Below are positions 1 through 7,051 of a DNA stretch of 11,296 nt, one piece after another. Each line of letters starts with the position of its first letter. The first letter of the stretch is position 1. This DNA is from Candidatus Aenigmatarchaeota archaeon. Lineage in GTDB: Archaea; Aenigmatarchaeota; Aenigmatarchaeia; QMZP01. Location of the stretch: positions 1 to 11,296 of the forward strand of contig WAQT01000060.1 in the NCBI GenBank assembly GCA_015520105.1, read 5' to 3'. Under the pieces are notes generated by a model. That model was not told where the DNA came from, did not search any database, and saw only the letters and a list, made by a program, of their open reading frames with translations. The position numbers and the translations under genes are program-made.

Positions 1-212
1 AGGGAGGGGTGAAGTACGTCTATAACCACGAGTGGCCCTGGCAGAGGCCCTCGCTCTGGACAGAGGTTTCGCTCGCGCACAGGGCGGACTCCTCGATGGA
101 CGGGTGCGTGGATTCCGGGGAGCTGGCGTCGTTTATAGATTTGTGGCTCTCTGGAGGAGATGTCTCCCTGAAGGACCTTGTGGGCGCTGTTAAAATCTGG
201 ATGGGATGCTGA
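1..212 (+). CDS. C-terminal fragment of a protein with a dockerin-like Ca2+-binding motif (5' end outside window)
   Basis: The reading frame is open to the left edge (codons from position 3) and ends at TGA 210-212, so this is probably the tail of a longer protein. A GTG at 9 could act as a start, but no true start context is visible. The last ~45 residues contain DSSMDGCVDSGE, which fits an EF-hand-like loop with acidic or hydroxyl residues at 1, 3, 5, 9 and 12 and Gly at 6. It is followed by a hydrophobic helix and then GGDVSLKDLVGAVKIW. That pattern of a calcium loop, helix, 'G-x-VSL-x-DL' and helix resembles dockerin-type C-terminal modules on archaeal exported proteins. In such proteins the module is thought to mediate surface attachment or protein-protein docking. 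The role of the full protein cannot be seen. It converges with the next gene, leaving 17 bp between the two stops. Confidence 0.6.
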   Translation, partial: GGVKYVYNHEWPWQRPSLWTEVSLAHRADSSMDGCVDSGELASFIDLWLSGGDVSLKDLVGAVKIWMGC

Positions 213-229
213 TAGATTAAGTGTTAGAA

Positions 230-1012
230 CTACTCGTTTCTGTCAAGCTGGCGCATCTTTCTGGCCTTGTCAGCTATGTATTTTGAAAGCCCGGGGTTTA
301 TGTCAGCGTCCACTCCCGCGTAATTCTTGAGAAACTTTCCTGCCGTGTTTTTCCAGAGCCAGGAAAGAAGTCCTTCGGCCTTGTTCCCTATATCTCCTGC
401 AATCTCTATCGCTACGTCTGTCCTGTCACTGTTGCTAGGAGAATTGGATTCCTGGAACCTGGAGATTGGATATCCGGGAGATTCGGAAGCAACGATGTAA
501 TCTGTTCCTAAGAGGGCCTGCCTCTCCATGTAGGACCGGTACCCCTTTCTTGCAAGCTCTCCTGCCTCGTCGTCCGATGCGCTCAGGTAGAGGAGAGCTG
601 TTCCTGTGAGACTCTCTATGAGAGATTCGTCGCTCTCCTCAGGAAGCAGGGTGTGAATCCTTTCATGGACATACGTAGAAATTTTCTTTCCATCGTCTTC
701 CTCTATATCGCTGTCAAGAAATATATCATACTCATAAACCCCGTCTTCTGTGTAGCGCATGTCTGCGCGGCCGTCAAGCTTCTTTCCGGTTTCCCTGTCC
801 CTGAGGTCCTTCTCGGTCCTGTAGGGCTTCTCTCCTCTTGCTATCCTGAGGATGTCAGCGTATATCTCGCCCATTCCCTGTTCGAGAAGGAAAGCGTCGT
901 ATGCTTTGAGTTTCTCTATATCCTTTGCAGAGTAGGCGTTTCCGGGTTTGCTATTTAAATCAATAAACACATCTTCCCTGTAAAGCTCTTCCGGACGGAC
1001 TGCTTCTGGCAT
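230..1012 (-). CDS. Predicted zinc-metalloprotease-like protein with HExxH motif
   Basis: This is a 260-residue soluble protein with no signal peptide or membrane helix, and I do not recognise the family. Residues 116-120 read HERIH, an HExxH zincin signature at the start of a helix. E129 and E133 lie in the next helix (DESLIESLTG) and could be a third zinc ligand. The segment before it is rich in Asp and Glu (about 97-108) and the C-terminus is basic (KARKMRQLDR). Only the motif supports a peptidase role, and the substrate is unknown. I chose ATG 1012 because AGGTGAT (complement of 1016-1022) lies 3 nt upstream and is a good archaeal Shine-Dalgarno. An in-frame GTG at 1030 lies inside a palindrome and near the predicted transcription start. 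The gene diverges from the membrane protein at 1171 and stands alone, with a 19-bp palindrome at its promoter that suggests dedicated regulation. Confidence 0.75.
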   Translation of the reverse strand: MPEAVRPEELYREDVFIDLNSKPGNAYSAKDIEKLKAYDAFLLEQGMGEIYADILRIARGEKPYRTEKDLRDRETGKKLDGRADMRYTEDGVYEYDIFLDSDIEEDDGKKISTYVHERIHTLLPEESDESLIESLTGTALLYLSASDDEAGELARKGYRSYMERQALLGTDYIVASESPGYPISRFQESNSPSNSDRTDVAIEIAGDIGNKAEGLLSWLWKNTAGKFLKNYAGVDADINPGLSKYIADKARKMRQLDRNE

Positions 1013-1015
1013 AAA

Positions 1016-1022
1016 ATCACCT
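1016..1022 (-). promoter_or_regulatory. Shine-Dalgarno of the HExxH gene
   Basis: On the minus strand this reads AGGTGAT, complementary to the conserved archaeal 16S rRNA 3' end. It lies 3 nt from ATG 1012 and decides this start over the upstream GTG at 1030. Confidence 0.6.
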
Positions 1023-1025
1023 TTT

Positions 1026-1044
1026 GTCACTTATAGATAGTGAC
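1026..1044. promoter_or_regulatory. Palindromic candidate operator at the HExxH gene promoter
   Basis: The sequence GTCACTTATAGATAGTGAC has perfect 6-bp arms (GTCACT/AGTGAC) around a 7-nt centre. It lies between the TATA box (1052-1061) and the start codon (1012) and covers the predicted transcription start near 1030. A dimeric repressor bound here would block initiation. The binding protein is not identifiable. Confidence 0.5.
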
Positions 1045-1051
1045 ATAATAG

Positions 1052-1061
1052 TATTTAAATA
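1052..1061 (-). promoter_or_regulatory. TATA box of the HExxH gene
   Basis: TATTTAAATA is a self-palindromic archaeal TATA-like box. A start about 25 nt downstream falls near 1030. That gives a leader of roughly 18 nt carrying the AGGTGAT ribosome binding site. Confidence 0.5.
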
Positions 1062-1089
1062 GTTTTCTATACTGGAGTGTATGTTTTGC

Positions 1090-1142
1090 GCATGCCTGTT
1101 TTTGGCTTCCGGAAGATATTCGGCTGTCAAAATCAGGCACGC
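1090..1142. repeat. Long imperfect inverted repeat next to the promoter of the 1171 gene
   Basis: The arms 1090-1106 (GCATGCCTGTTTTTGGC) and 1126-1142 (GTCAAAATCAGGCACGC) pair at 14 of 17 positions by Watson-Crick rules, plus one G-T. A·C and T·T are the only other mismatches. The 19-nt centre contains the palindrome CTTCCGGAAG (1106-1115). The right arm abuts the TATA box at 1143-1150, and the element lies upstream of both predicted transcription starts. It is therefore more likely a DNA-level site or cruciform than an mRNA hairpin. Confidence 0.6.
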
Positions 1143-1150
1143 TTTTATTT
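1143..1150 (+). promoter_or_regulatory. TATA box of the five-helix membrane protein gene
   Basis: TTTTATTT is centred about 24 nt before ATG 1171, the spacing expected if transcription begins at or next to the start codon. No Shine-Dalgarno precedes that ATG. Confidence 0.45.
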
Positions 1151-1170
1151 GTTAAGAGCGAAATATAAGC

Positions 1171-1587
1171 ATGTATCTGGATTTCCTCATTCCGTTCTTC
1201 TTCGTGTTTGCTGTGGTGTTCGGGGCCCTCGAGGTCTCTGGGGTTTTCAAAAACAAGAGGGTGAACACTCTCGTGGCCCTGGTTCTCGGCGTGGTCGCTG
1301 CCTCGAATCCGGAGAGCGCGGCCTTTGTGAACTCAGTCCTTCCTTATGCAGTAATACTCTTTGTTGCTGTGTTCTTCATCGCGTTTCTTGCCTCCCCCTT
1401 CAGGGGAAAGGACAGGAAACCGGACTACACCCTTCTTGTCGTTGTTGCGGCTCTCGTCCTTCTTTTCCTCTCTGGCGGGGAAACGCCTTTTGTGAGCGAT
1501 GAGATTGTGCAGTGGGCCGCTCTTGGGATTGTGCTTCTTCTGTTTGCGTTTGCTTATAAGAAAGGAGTCAGGACTGAAAACCGATAA
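1171..1587 (+). CDS. Small five-helix membrane protein of unknown function
   Basis: A 138-residue, strongly hydrophobic protein. Predicted membrane segments lie at about 3-21, 31-46, 54-74, 86-101 and 112-129. The first helix is followed by the polar hairpin EVSGVFKNKRVN, with a basic patch (FRGKDRK, about 77-83) between helices 3 and 4 and a basic C-terminus. The pattern 'VFGALE...F-KNKR-N-LVALVLG' is familiar from unassigned membrane proteins of small-genome archaea, but I know no function and assign none. ATG 1171 is the natural start: the TATA box is ~24 nt upstream and no ribosome binding site exists, which points to a leaderless message. The gene faces aglB, with only 12 bp between the two stop codons. 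A 17-nt-arm inverted repeat sits directly upstream of its promoter. Confidence 0.75.
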   Translation: MYLDFLIPFFFVFAVVFGALEVSGVFKNKRVNTLVALVLGVVAASNPESAAFVNSVLPYAVILFVAVFFIAFLASPFRGKDRKPDYTLLVVVAALVLLFLSGGETPFVSDEIVQWAALGIVLLLFAFAYKKGVRTENR

Positions 1588-1596
1588 GATGGTATG

Positions 1597-1616
1597 TTTT
1601 TAGCCGGCTTCGCCGG
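1597..1616 (+). terminator. Possible terminator region between convergent genes
   Basis: A T5 run (1597-1601) lies 9 nt after the membrane protein's stop, followed by a perfect hairpin CCGGC-TTC-GCCGG (1604-1616) that overlaps the last codons of aglB. A T-tract after a gene is the usual archaeal terminator form, but the run is short and precedes the hairpin, so support is modest. Confidence 0.3.
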
Positions 1617-3960
1617 TCTCCCTGTACACCGGCCTGTATATGATGACATAGCCGGAGTCGTAGAGCTTCTTTACAGGGAGCCTCGCTCCGTCCATGAACA
1701 TGAGGTCCACGAATATCGTGTCCATGGTCTCCGGAGGGATGTAGAAGATTCCAAGTTTTGTCATCGCTATGCATCCGGGAACGGAGTTGGCCTCGTTTCC
1801 TACCTGTACCACACCTGAGGGCGTGCACACCTTGTTTATGTACTGCTTGGAGAGATACTGGCCTCCCTGCTGCGCGAGAAGCATTGGGGTCCCGGAGACA
1901 GACTGCCCCTCCATGGGAATCCAGAGTTCGTACTGGCCTGCTCCGAATATCGCTATGGTCTTGTTTCCGTTGGGCTGGACCCCCTTCTGCTGGAACTGTA
2001 TGAAGCCGTATATGTGCTCTCCTCCTGACGCTATCTTTGATATCGCTCCGTACTTCCCGGGGAGAGTGTAGTCCATTAATATGAAATCAACCTTGTGGTG
2101 CTTGAGATAATCCTCCCATTCGTACCAGTTGCTCACGTTGTCAGCAAACCAGTGCGCAAGCTTTGTCCTGTCTCCTGCAGACCCTCCATCAGCGACTGTA
2201 GCTATGCCGCCGCGGGTCTGGAACCAGTAGCCGAAGTCCCACCATGTTATAACCACTGGCGGATACTTTATACCGTTTGACTCGTTGTAGCCGTAGTCGT
2301 GCATAAACTTTATGGCATCGTACCATGGCTGGTTCTTGGCAAATACCGGATTTCCGTCCTTGTCGAAGGTTATGCAGGGCTCTACATCGAAAGGGCTCGG
2401 TCCTTTCTGTTTAGGGAAGCATATCGAGGGCCCGATTCCGAGGGAGTACACGTACCCGTTTGCCACATTTGCGAGGATTATCAGGAACGCCAGCACAACA
2501 AGAAGGAATGACATGGCGTTCACTCTCTCCTTTATCATCACCTTCCTTATCCTGTCCGTTATTCCAAGCCTTGACCTGCGCGCAAAGAGCCAGGAGGCAG
2601 CGAAGCCTCCTATAAGGCATACTGGAGGTCCAAGAAGGAAAAGCAGCCGTATGTAATAGAACACACCCCAGAATGCAGCGAGTATCCAGACAAGAGGGAT
2701 GAAGAGGAGGACGTCAAGCGTCCTTGCAAGCCTGTAGATTATAAGGATTATGCCAAGCCACATGAAAACCCATAAGGAAACATAGGGAGCATAGTATCCT
2801 ATCAGTCCTCCAAGAACAGGAAATTTCGGAGCGAAGCTGTTGCTGGTCATTGACGCTATGTTGTTCCAGTTTCCGGGAGCGTTCTCAGCCACGGTGCTGA
2901 ACACAACGTCCTTGTGGAACGTGAGTATGTCCATGAACTGGCTGGATATGTTGTACACGTAGTCCGAGAACATGGATGCAACAACCACGGAAAGAAGGAT
3001 GAAGAGAAGGGTTCCGGGTATGAAGTAGCGGATGTTGTCTTCCTTTACTATTCCAAACCTCTGCGCAAGGTTCTTTGCAAGCAGTATCAGCCACGACAGC
3101 AGAGGGAGGACTGCGTAGAGCGAGCCGAAGCTGGCGGCATGTACCTGAAAGAGGTTTGAGAGAAGGTATCCGAGAATCACTGTGAGGCCGTATGCCTTTA
3201 CCATATCAAATCCGAGGAATTTCTCGAATCTCTTGAGGGGTTTGGAAAAGCCAGAAAAGAGATAATCGAAAACCACGAGAGCGCTGTACGAGAGGAAGGC
3301 TATGCCGAGAAAAGCGCCGTAGAGAAGGAATATGTAGCGCATTCCTCCCCATGTGGCTGCCGCGGTGCACACCGAAAGGCCGCCAAGAATACCGAACAGA
3401 AGGGATTGCTTTCCCTTGCTTCTGAAGGATTTTATCATGAGATAGAGGCTGAGTATTATGAACACGCCCGCAATCGGCTCCTTCTCGAGAAAGCCTGCGG
3501 AGCTTCTGGTTATGAAGGACGGGGCGACCGCAAGGAAGAATGCGGAAAAGAGGCCGGACAGCCTGCTTCTGAACAGTTCGCTTGCGAGGAGATACATAGC
3601 AACGCAGGCAAGGGCTCCCATCGCGGCGGGCCAGAGAAGAGCGAATTGATAGTAGGAGAGCCCCCATCCGCCTCCGAGCGCATAAACGATAGGAGGCATG
3701 AATATGGGAACCAGATACTCGGTCATCCAGGGGTTGTTGCCTTCCGGGTATGCCCGGAGTATGTCATAGTCAAAGAGCTGCCAGTTGTGCGTCAGGACGT
3801 ATTCGCTGGTCCTGTAGAAGTAGAAAGGGTCTAATGCCTGTATCTCGTTGAATCTTGCCGGAAAGGAGCGCAGCCAGAAGCCTGTCACGAATATGAAGAA
3901 TAACAGTATAAGGTGCCAGTTGTTCCTTATGAACTCTGAAAGCCCGGGTCTGGATTTCAT
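1600..3960 (-). CDS. aglB: Oligosaccharyltransferase AglB/STT3 (dolichyl-phosphooligosaccharide-protein glycotransferase)
   Basis: An integral membrane enzyme that transfers lipid-linked glycans to Asn of N-x-S/T sequons on exported proteins. Numbered from ATG 3960 (786 residues), it has one N-terminal helix (~16-32). The first acidic motif is in the outer loop (ALDPFYFYR, D44). The second acidic motif is SAGFLEKEP (155-162), with Glu where many homologues have Asp. Multiple helices follow up to ~500. A TIxE-type motif reads STVAE (355-359). A soluble C-terminal domain carries the WWDxG signature as WWDFGYW (573-579). Length and motif order fit a single-subunit archaeal AglB. The start is uncertain. 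ATG 3960 has GGTGTG 6 nt upstream, but the TATA box at 3991-3998 puts the transcription start near 3969, where an in-frame GTG would give a leaderless form three residues longer. Nearby phosphohexomutase fits glycan precursor supply. Confidence 0.93.
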   Translation of the reverse strand: MKSRPGLSEFIRNNWHLILLFFIFVTGFWLRSFPARFNEIQALDPFYFYRTSEYVLTHNWQLFDYDILRAYPEGNNPWMTEYLVPIFMPPIVYALGGGWGLSYYQFALLWPAAMGALACVAMYLLASELFRSRLSGLFSAFFLAVAPSFITRSSAGFLEKEPIAGVFIILSLYLMIKSFRSKGKQSLLFGILGGLSVCTAAATWGGMRYIFLLYGAFLGIAFLSYSALVVFDYLFSGFSKPLKRFEKFLGFDMVKAYGLTVILGYLLSNLFQVHAASFGSLYAVLPLLSWLILLAKNLAQRFGIVKEDNIRYFIPGTLLFILLSVVVASMFSDYVYNISSQFMDILTFHKDVVFSTVAENAPGNWNNIASMTSNSFAPKFPVLGGLIGYYAPYVSLWVFMWLGIILIIYRLARTLDVLLFIPLVWILAAFWGVFYYIRLLFLLGPPVCLIGGFAASWLFARRSRLGITDRIRKVMIKERVNAMSFLLVVLAFLIILANVANGYVYSLGIGPSICFPKQKGPSPFDVEPCITFDKDGNPVFAKNQPWYDAIKFMHDYGYNESNGIKYPPVVITWWDFGYWFQTRGGIATVADGGSAGDRTKLAHWFADNVSNWYEWEDYLKHHKVDFILMDYTLPGKYGAISKIASGGEHIYGFIQFQQKGVQPNGNKTIAIFGAGQYELWIPMEGQSVSGTPMLLAQQGGQYLSKQYINKVCTPSGVVQVGNEANSVPGCIAMTKLGIFYIPPETMDTIFVDLMFMDGARLPVKKLYDSGYVIIYRPVYRETGEAG

Positions 3961-3990
3961 TGAGAACACACCATGATATTGTATATGCGG

Positions 3991-3998
3991 TATAAAAA
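3991..3998 (-). promoter_or_regulatory. TATA box of aglB
   Basis: On the minus strand this reads TTTTTATA, in the 67-bp gap after rpoL. Its centre is ~26 nt from GTG 3969 and ~35 nt from ATG 3960, so transcription probably starts near 3969. Confidence 0.45.
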
Positions 3999-4027
3999 AC
4001 TATTTGGAATTCTGAATTGGCTGGGAA

Positions 4028-4297
4028 TCATTTGCCTGCGACTCTGGAGAACTGGGTCGAGAAGTCCCTGCACTCGTCTATTATCTTCTGGCAGGAGTCT
4101 GCAAGAACCTTGACCGGGTTCTTTGCTTTTATCTTTATCACCGGGTTGGACATGTAGGGATGCTGTATGGAGTAGGATGCCTGGTCGCATCCGGACTGCC
4201 ATGCCTTCTCCCTGAGCAGGTTGAGAAAGGTGTGGCTCTCTCCTGTAACCTCTATCTTAAGACTGTCCTTTCCCTTTGATACGGATTTCAGCTCCAT
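4028..4297 (-). CDS. rpoL: DNA-directed RNA polymerase subunit L (Rpo11)
   Basis: An 89-residue protein matching archaeal Rpo11, the counterpart of eukaryotic RPB11. It pairs with subunit D to form the alpha-like assembly platform of RNA polymerase. Diagnostic pieces are GESHTFLNLLREKAW (family G-E-x-H-T-x-x-N-L-L-R, residues 19-33), then ASYSIQHPYMSNPVIKIKAK, equivalent to the conserved 'Y-x-x-x-HP-x-x-xNP-x-x-x-I-K' strand. A C-terminal amphipathic helix containing CQKIIDECRDF follows. Length is typical. Four cysteines are present but I see no arranged metal site. ATG 4297 has no good ribosome binding site. The TATA-like GTATATATAAG (4317-4327) is centred 25 nt upstream, so the message is probably leaderless. 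It lies 31 bp downstream of the phosphohexomutase and 67 bp upstream of aglB, each with its own TATA box. Confidence 0.9.
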   Translation of the reverse strand: MELKSVSKGKDSLKIEVTGESHTFLNLLREKAWQSGCDQASYSIQHPYMSNPVIKIKAKNPVKVLADSCQKIIDECRDFSTQFSRVAGK

Positions 4298-4316
4298 AGG
4301 ATTATCCTGTGGATAT

Positions 4317-4327
4317 GTATATATAAG
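4317..4327 (-). promoter_or_regulatory. TATA box of rpoL
   Basis: The minus strand reads CTTATATATAC, centred 25 nt from ATG 4297. It overlaps the gap after the phosphohexomutase stop (4329) and is the clearest TATA element in the window. Confidence 0.55.
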
Positions 4328-4328
4328 T

Positions 4329-5678
4329 TTATGCCTTCTTGCCGTGCAGGGAGTTTGCGTTCTCTATCTCATCCCTCACGATATCCTCGAATCTCTTGCT
4401 TATGTTGTTGAGGTTTCCCTCTGTATCTGCCTCGATGCTCAGCCTTATCACAGGCTCTGTGTTGGAAGGCCGTATGAGGACCCAGCCTTCCTGAAGCTCT
4501 ATCCTTATTCCGTCCATGTCGTTTATGTCATGCTCTTTGGAAAGCCTTTCCCTGAGGGAGGACATCACTTTTCCCTTTGCGGCCTCGCTGCATTTGATGC
4601 TTATCCTTCTGAACGGATAGTTCGGGATTCCGTTCAGAATGTCCGAGAGGGGTTTGCCAGAAGAGGCTATCACTGATGCGGCGTAAAGGGATATGGCAAG
4701 GCTGTCATCGAAAGGAAGGAGGCTTGGAACCACAAAGTGGCCAGAGCTTTCAAGCCCGAAGCAGGCCTTGTTTTTAAGGACGGCGTCCATCAGGAAGGTG
4801 TGGCCGACCCTTATTCTCACAACCCTCCTGGAGAACCTTCTCGCTATATCGTCTATCGCCCTCGTGACTTCGACATTCGCAACTACAGGGCCTTTCTCCT
4901 TCTTAAGGAGGTCCTCAAGGATAATGTAGGCAACATGCTCTGGAGGGATTTTGTTCCCTTTATCGTCCACCATGAACATCCTGTCTCCGTCTCCGTCATA
5001 GGATATGCCGAAGTCCGCATTTTTGCTTCTCCTTCTCAGCTCGGTGAGAGGATCTTCTTTGTTGTCAGGAGAGCGGTTCGGGAAGCTTCCGTCAGGTTCC
5101 TCGAAAAGCATCTCAACCGAGAATCCTGCCTCCCGGAACAGGTCTCCTGCAATCAGGCCTGCAGCACCGTTGCCGCAATCAAGGACTATGCGTGCGCTGG
5201 CCTTCGGTTCTATTCTGGAGAGGAGATAGTCTTTGTATTTGTTAAGAACTGTTCTGTTCTTCACTTCGGTTCTCCTGCCCTTTCCCCGGGCGAAGGTTTT
5301 TTCTTCGTATATCTTTCCTATGGACTCTATTTCCTTCTCAAGGAATCCTGTTCCGTCGGGATGAAAGAACTTCGCTCCTGTCCATTCCTTGGGAAGATGG
5401 GAGGCGGTTATGTAGGCGTAGGGGAGTTTCCTTTTCCATGCATAGAACATGCCTGCTCCTAGAGGAACCTCTCCTATGTCAATGACATCTGCCCCGGCAG
5501 ACAGGGCGCCATTGGCGAAGGAGCGTGACATCTCTTTGCTGTGCAGCCTGACATCCCTTCCGAGAACAAGAGTTCCTTTCCGGAAAGAAGAGAATGCTCT
5601 TCCAACGTCTTCCATAACCCCGGAGTCTATATCCCTTCCATGAATGCCGCGGATGTCGTACGCTCGGAATATGGACAT
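4329..5678 (-). CDS. Phosphomannomutase/phosphoglucomutase (alpha-D-phosphohexomutase family)
   Basis: A cytosolic enzyme interconverting hexose-6-phosphate and hexose-1-phosphate, feeding nucleotide-sugar synthesis. The 449 residues show all four family signatures in order. The phosphoserine loop is TASHLPKEWTG (91-101, catalytic S93). The Mg2+ loop is DGDGDR (228-233). The sugar-binding loop is GLESSGHF (308-315), where the usual GEESGH carries a Leu in place of the first Glu. The phosphate-binding loop is RPSNTEPVIRLS (403-414). Length is normal for the archaeal proteins. Motifs alone do not separate mannose from glucose or glucosamine specificity (ManB, Pgm, GlmM), so I give no symbol. 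ATG 5678 has no ribosome binding site but has a TATA box ~24 nt upstream, suggesting a leaderless message. Proximity to aglB suggests a link to protein glycosylation, which is inference. Confidence 0.92.
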   Translation of the reverse strand: MSIFRAYDIRGIHGRDIDSGVMEDVGRAFSSFRKGTLVLGRDVRLHSKEMSRSFANGALSAGADVIDIGEVPLGAGMFYAWKRKLPYAYITASHLPKEWTGAKFFHPDGTGFLEKEIESIGKIYEEKTFARGKGRRTEVKNRTVLNKYKDYLLSRIEPKASARIVLDCGNGAAGLIAGDLFREAGFSVEMLFEEPDGSFPNRSPDNKEDPLTELRRRSKNADFGISYDGDGDRMFMVDDKGNKIPPEHVAYIILEDLLKKEKGPVVANVEVTRAIDDIARRFSRRVVRIRVGHTFLMDAVLKNKACFGLESSGHFVVPSLLPFDDSLAISLYAASVIASSGKPLSDILNGIPNYPFRRISIKCSEAAKGKVMSSLRERLSKEHDINDMDGIRIELQEGWVLIRPSNTEPVIRLSIEADTEGNLNNISKRFEDIVRDEIENANSLHGKKA

Positions 5679-5696
5679 ATTGTTAATCCGTTGCGT

Positions 5697-5706
5697 TTTA
5701 TTTTAA
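5697..5706 (-). promoter_or_regulatory. TATA box of the phosphohexomutase gene
   Basis: The minus strand reads TTAAAATAAA, centred about 24 nt from ATG 5678 within the 39-bp gap after hmgA. Confidence 0.4.
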
Positions 5707-5717
5707 GTTATCGGCTG

Positions 5718-7004
5718 TCATAAATCTCCGCTTTCAAGAATCTCCTTTGCCCGCGAGACAGAGATGTTCCCTTCCTCTATCATCTTTGCCGCCACCCTGT
5801 CTATCTTCTCTCCAGTGGCTCCTGCTGTCACTGCTATGTTCTTTGCATGGAGACGCATATGGCCCTTTTGTATGCCCTCTGTTGCCAGCGCTCTCAGGGC
5901 GGCGAAGTTCTGGGCAAGGCCCACAGATGCGATTACCTCTGCAAGCTCCTTGCTGGTCTTCGCTCCGAGAATGCTGAGGGATATTCTTGCGATGGGATTT
6001 GTCCTTGTGGCTCCGCCCACTGTAGCGACTGCAAGCGGAAGCTCTATCTCTCCCACCAGGTTCCCTTTCTCGTCCTTATAATATTTTGTGAGGGGCTTGT
6101 ACTCGCCGTTCCTGCAGGCATAGGAGTGCGCCCCTGCCTCAACAGCCCTGAAATCGTTTCCCGTAGCTATCGTGACAGCGTCTATCCCGTTCATTATTCC
6201 CTTGTTGTGAGTGGTGCACCTGTATGGGTCCGACTCAGCGAATGCGTAGGCCTCAAGCATGGCGTCCACAACTTCTTCCCCCTTCATCTTCCCTTTCGTG
6301 GACTCTTCCAGGGCTTCCTTTGTCCACACAGCCCTTGCTCTCGCAAGCCTGCGGTCGGCGAGGTTGGATATTATCCTCAGTCTCGCCTTTCCTCCAGAGA
6401 CGCTTTCGAGAAGGGGCGTGACCGTCTCAGCCATTGTGTTCACAGCGTTCGCTCCCATGGCGTCCCGAACGTCCACAAGGAGATGAACTATCAGCATCGT
6501 TCCCTTTTTCGTCTGCAGTTCCCTGAGCTCAATGTCCCTTGCTCCGCCTCCGAACTTCACGAGCGTGGAGTCCCTTCTGTTGCAGGCGTCGAGAATCTCC
6601 TCCTTTTTTGAAAGGATTCCGGACTTTGCCTTATCCATGTCCGGGACTCCGACAAGCTGTATCTGGCCTATCATCACAGGCTCGTCCGAAGATGCAGCAA
6701 AGCCTCCTCCGGGCCTCGCGAGCTTCGCTGCATAGGAGGCCGCAGCGACTACTGAGGGCTCCTCTATCGCCATTGGGATGAGGTAATCTCTTCCGTTTAT
6801 CAGGAAGTTCGTGGCTATTCCGAGAGGGAAGGGAAACGTTCCCACTACGTTCTCTATCATCCTGTCCGCTGTTTCAAGTGGCAGGTTTCCCTCCTTCGCG
6901 AGTGTTTCCGCGTCCTCCGGGGAGAGGCCAAACTCCTTGAGTTTCTCGAGCCTCTCCTTTATGCCCATTCTGTGGAATCCGGAGATGTCCGACCTGACGT
7001 CCAT
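5718..7004 (-). CDS. hmgA: Hydroxymethylglutaryl-CoA reductase (class II-like)
   Basis: Reduces HMG-CoA to mevalonate, the committed step toward archaeal isoprenoid lipids. The reverse (degradative) direction is known for some class II enzymes. The 428 residues begin with SGFHRMGIKERLE and show ENVVGTFPFPLGIATNFLING (51-71). The catalytic Glu is in MAIEEPSVVAAAS (E81 or E82). The catalytic Lys is in CTTHNKGIMNGIDAV (K268), the catalytic Asp in TGNDFRAVEAGAHSYA (D284) and the catalytic His in GHMRLHAKNIAVTAGA (H386). The 'GFH' N-terminus, the EEPSVVAAAS form and the length resemble the class II enzymes of Pseudomonas and some archaea rather than the usual class I archaeal type. Cofactor preference cannot be read with confidence. 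It is not beside other mevalonate genes here. ATG 7004 lacks a ribosome binding site, and the TATA box 26 nt upstream suggests a leaderless message. Confidence 0.94.
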   Translation of the reverse strand: MDVRSDISGFHRMGIKERLEKLKEFGLSPEDAETLAKEGNLPLETADRMIENVVGTFPFPLGIATNFLINGRDYLIPMAIEEPSVVAAASYAAKLARPGGGFAASSDEPVMIGQIQLVGVPDMDKAKSGILSKKEEILDACNRRDSTLVKFGGGARDIELRELQTKKGTMLIVHLLVDVRDAMGANAVNTMAETVTPLLESVSGGKARLRIISNLADRRLARARAVWTKEALEESTKGKMKGEEVVDAMLEAYAFAESDPYRCTTHNKGIMNGIDAVTIATGNDFRAVEAGAHSYACRNGEYKPLTKYYKDEKGNLVGEIELPLAVATVGGATRTNPIARISLSILGAKTSKELAEVIASVGLAQNFAALRALATEGIQKGHMRLHAKNIAVTAGATGEKIDRVAAKMIEEGNISVSRAKEILESGDL

Positions 7005-7025
7005 GCTTAATAATTGAGGCGAACA

Positions 7026-7035
7026 CTTAAATATT
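7026..7035 (-). promoter_or_regulatory. TATA box of hmgA
   Basis: The minus strand reads AATATTTAAG, centred 26 nt from ATG 7004. There is no ribosome binding site, so transcription likely starts at the start codon. Confidence 0.5.
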
Positions 7036-7051
7036 GAAAAGATGGTCGGGA

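Noticed and set aside
1077..1502. Plus-strand frame overlapping the five-helix membrane protein
   Set aside because: Its product is Cys/Arg-rich and shapeless and begins inside the inverted-repeat region, whereas the other frame gives clean membrane helices and correct TATA spacing.
4737..5462. Long plus-strand frame opposite the phosphohexomutase
   Set aside because: Antisense shadow of a fully recognisable enzyme, with no start context or motif of its own.
5847..6611. Long plus-strand frame opposite hmgA
   Set aside because: It is the antisense shadow of a gene with all its catalytic motifs; the product is low-complexity and Cys/Pro-rich without domain features.
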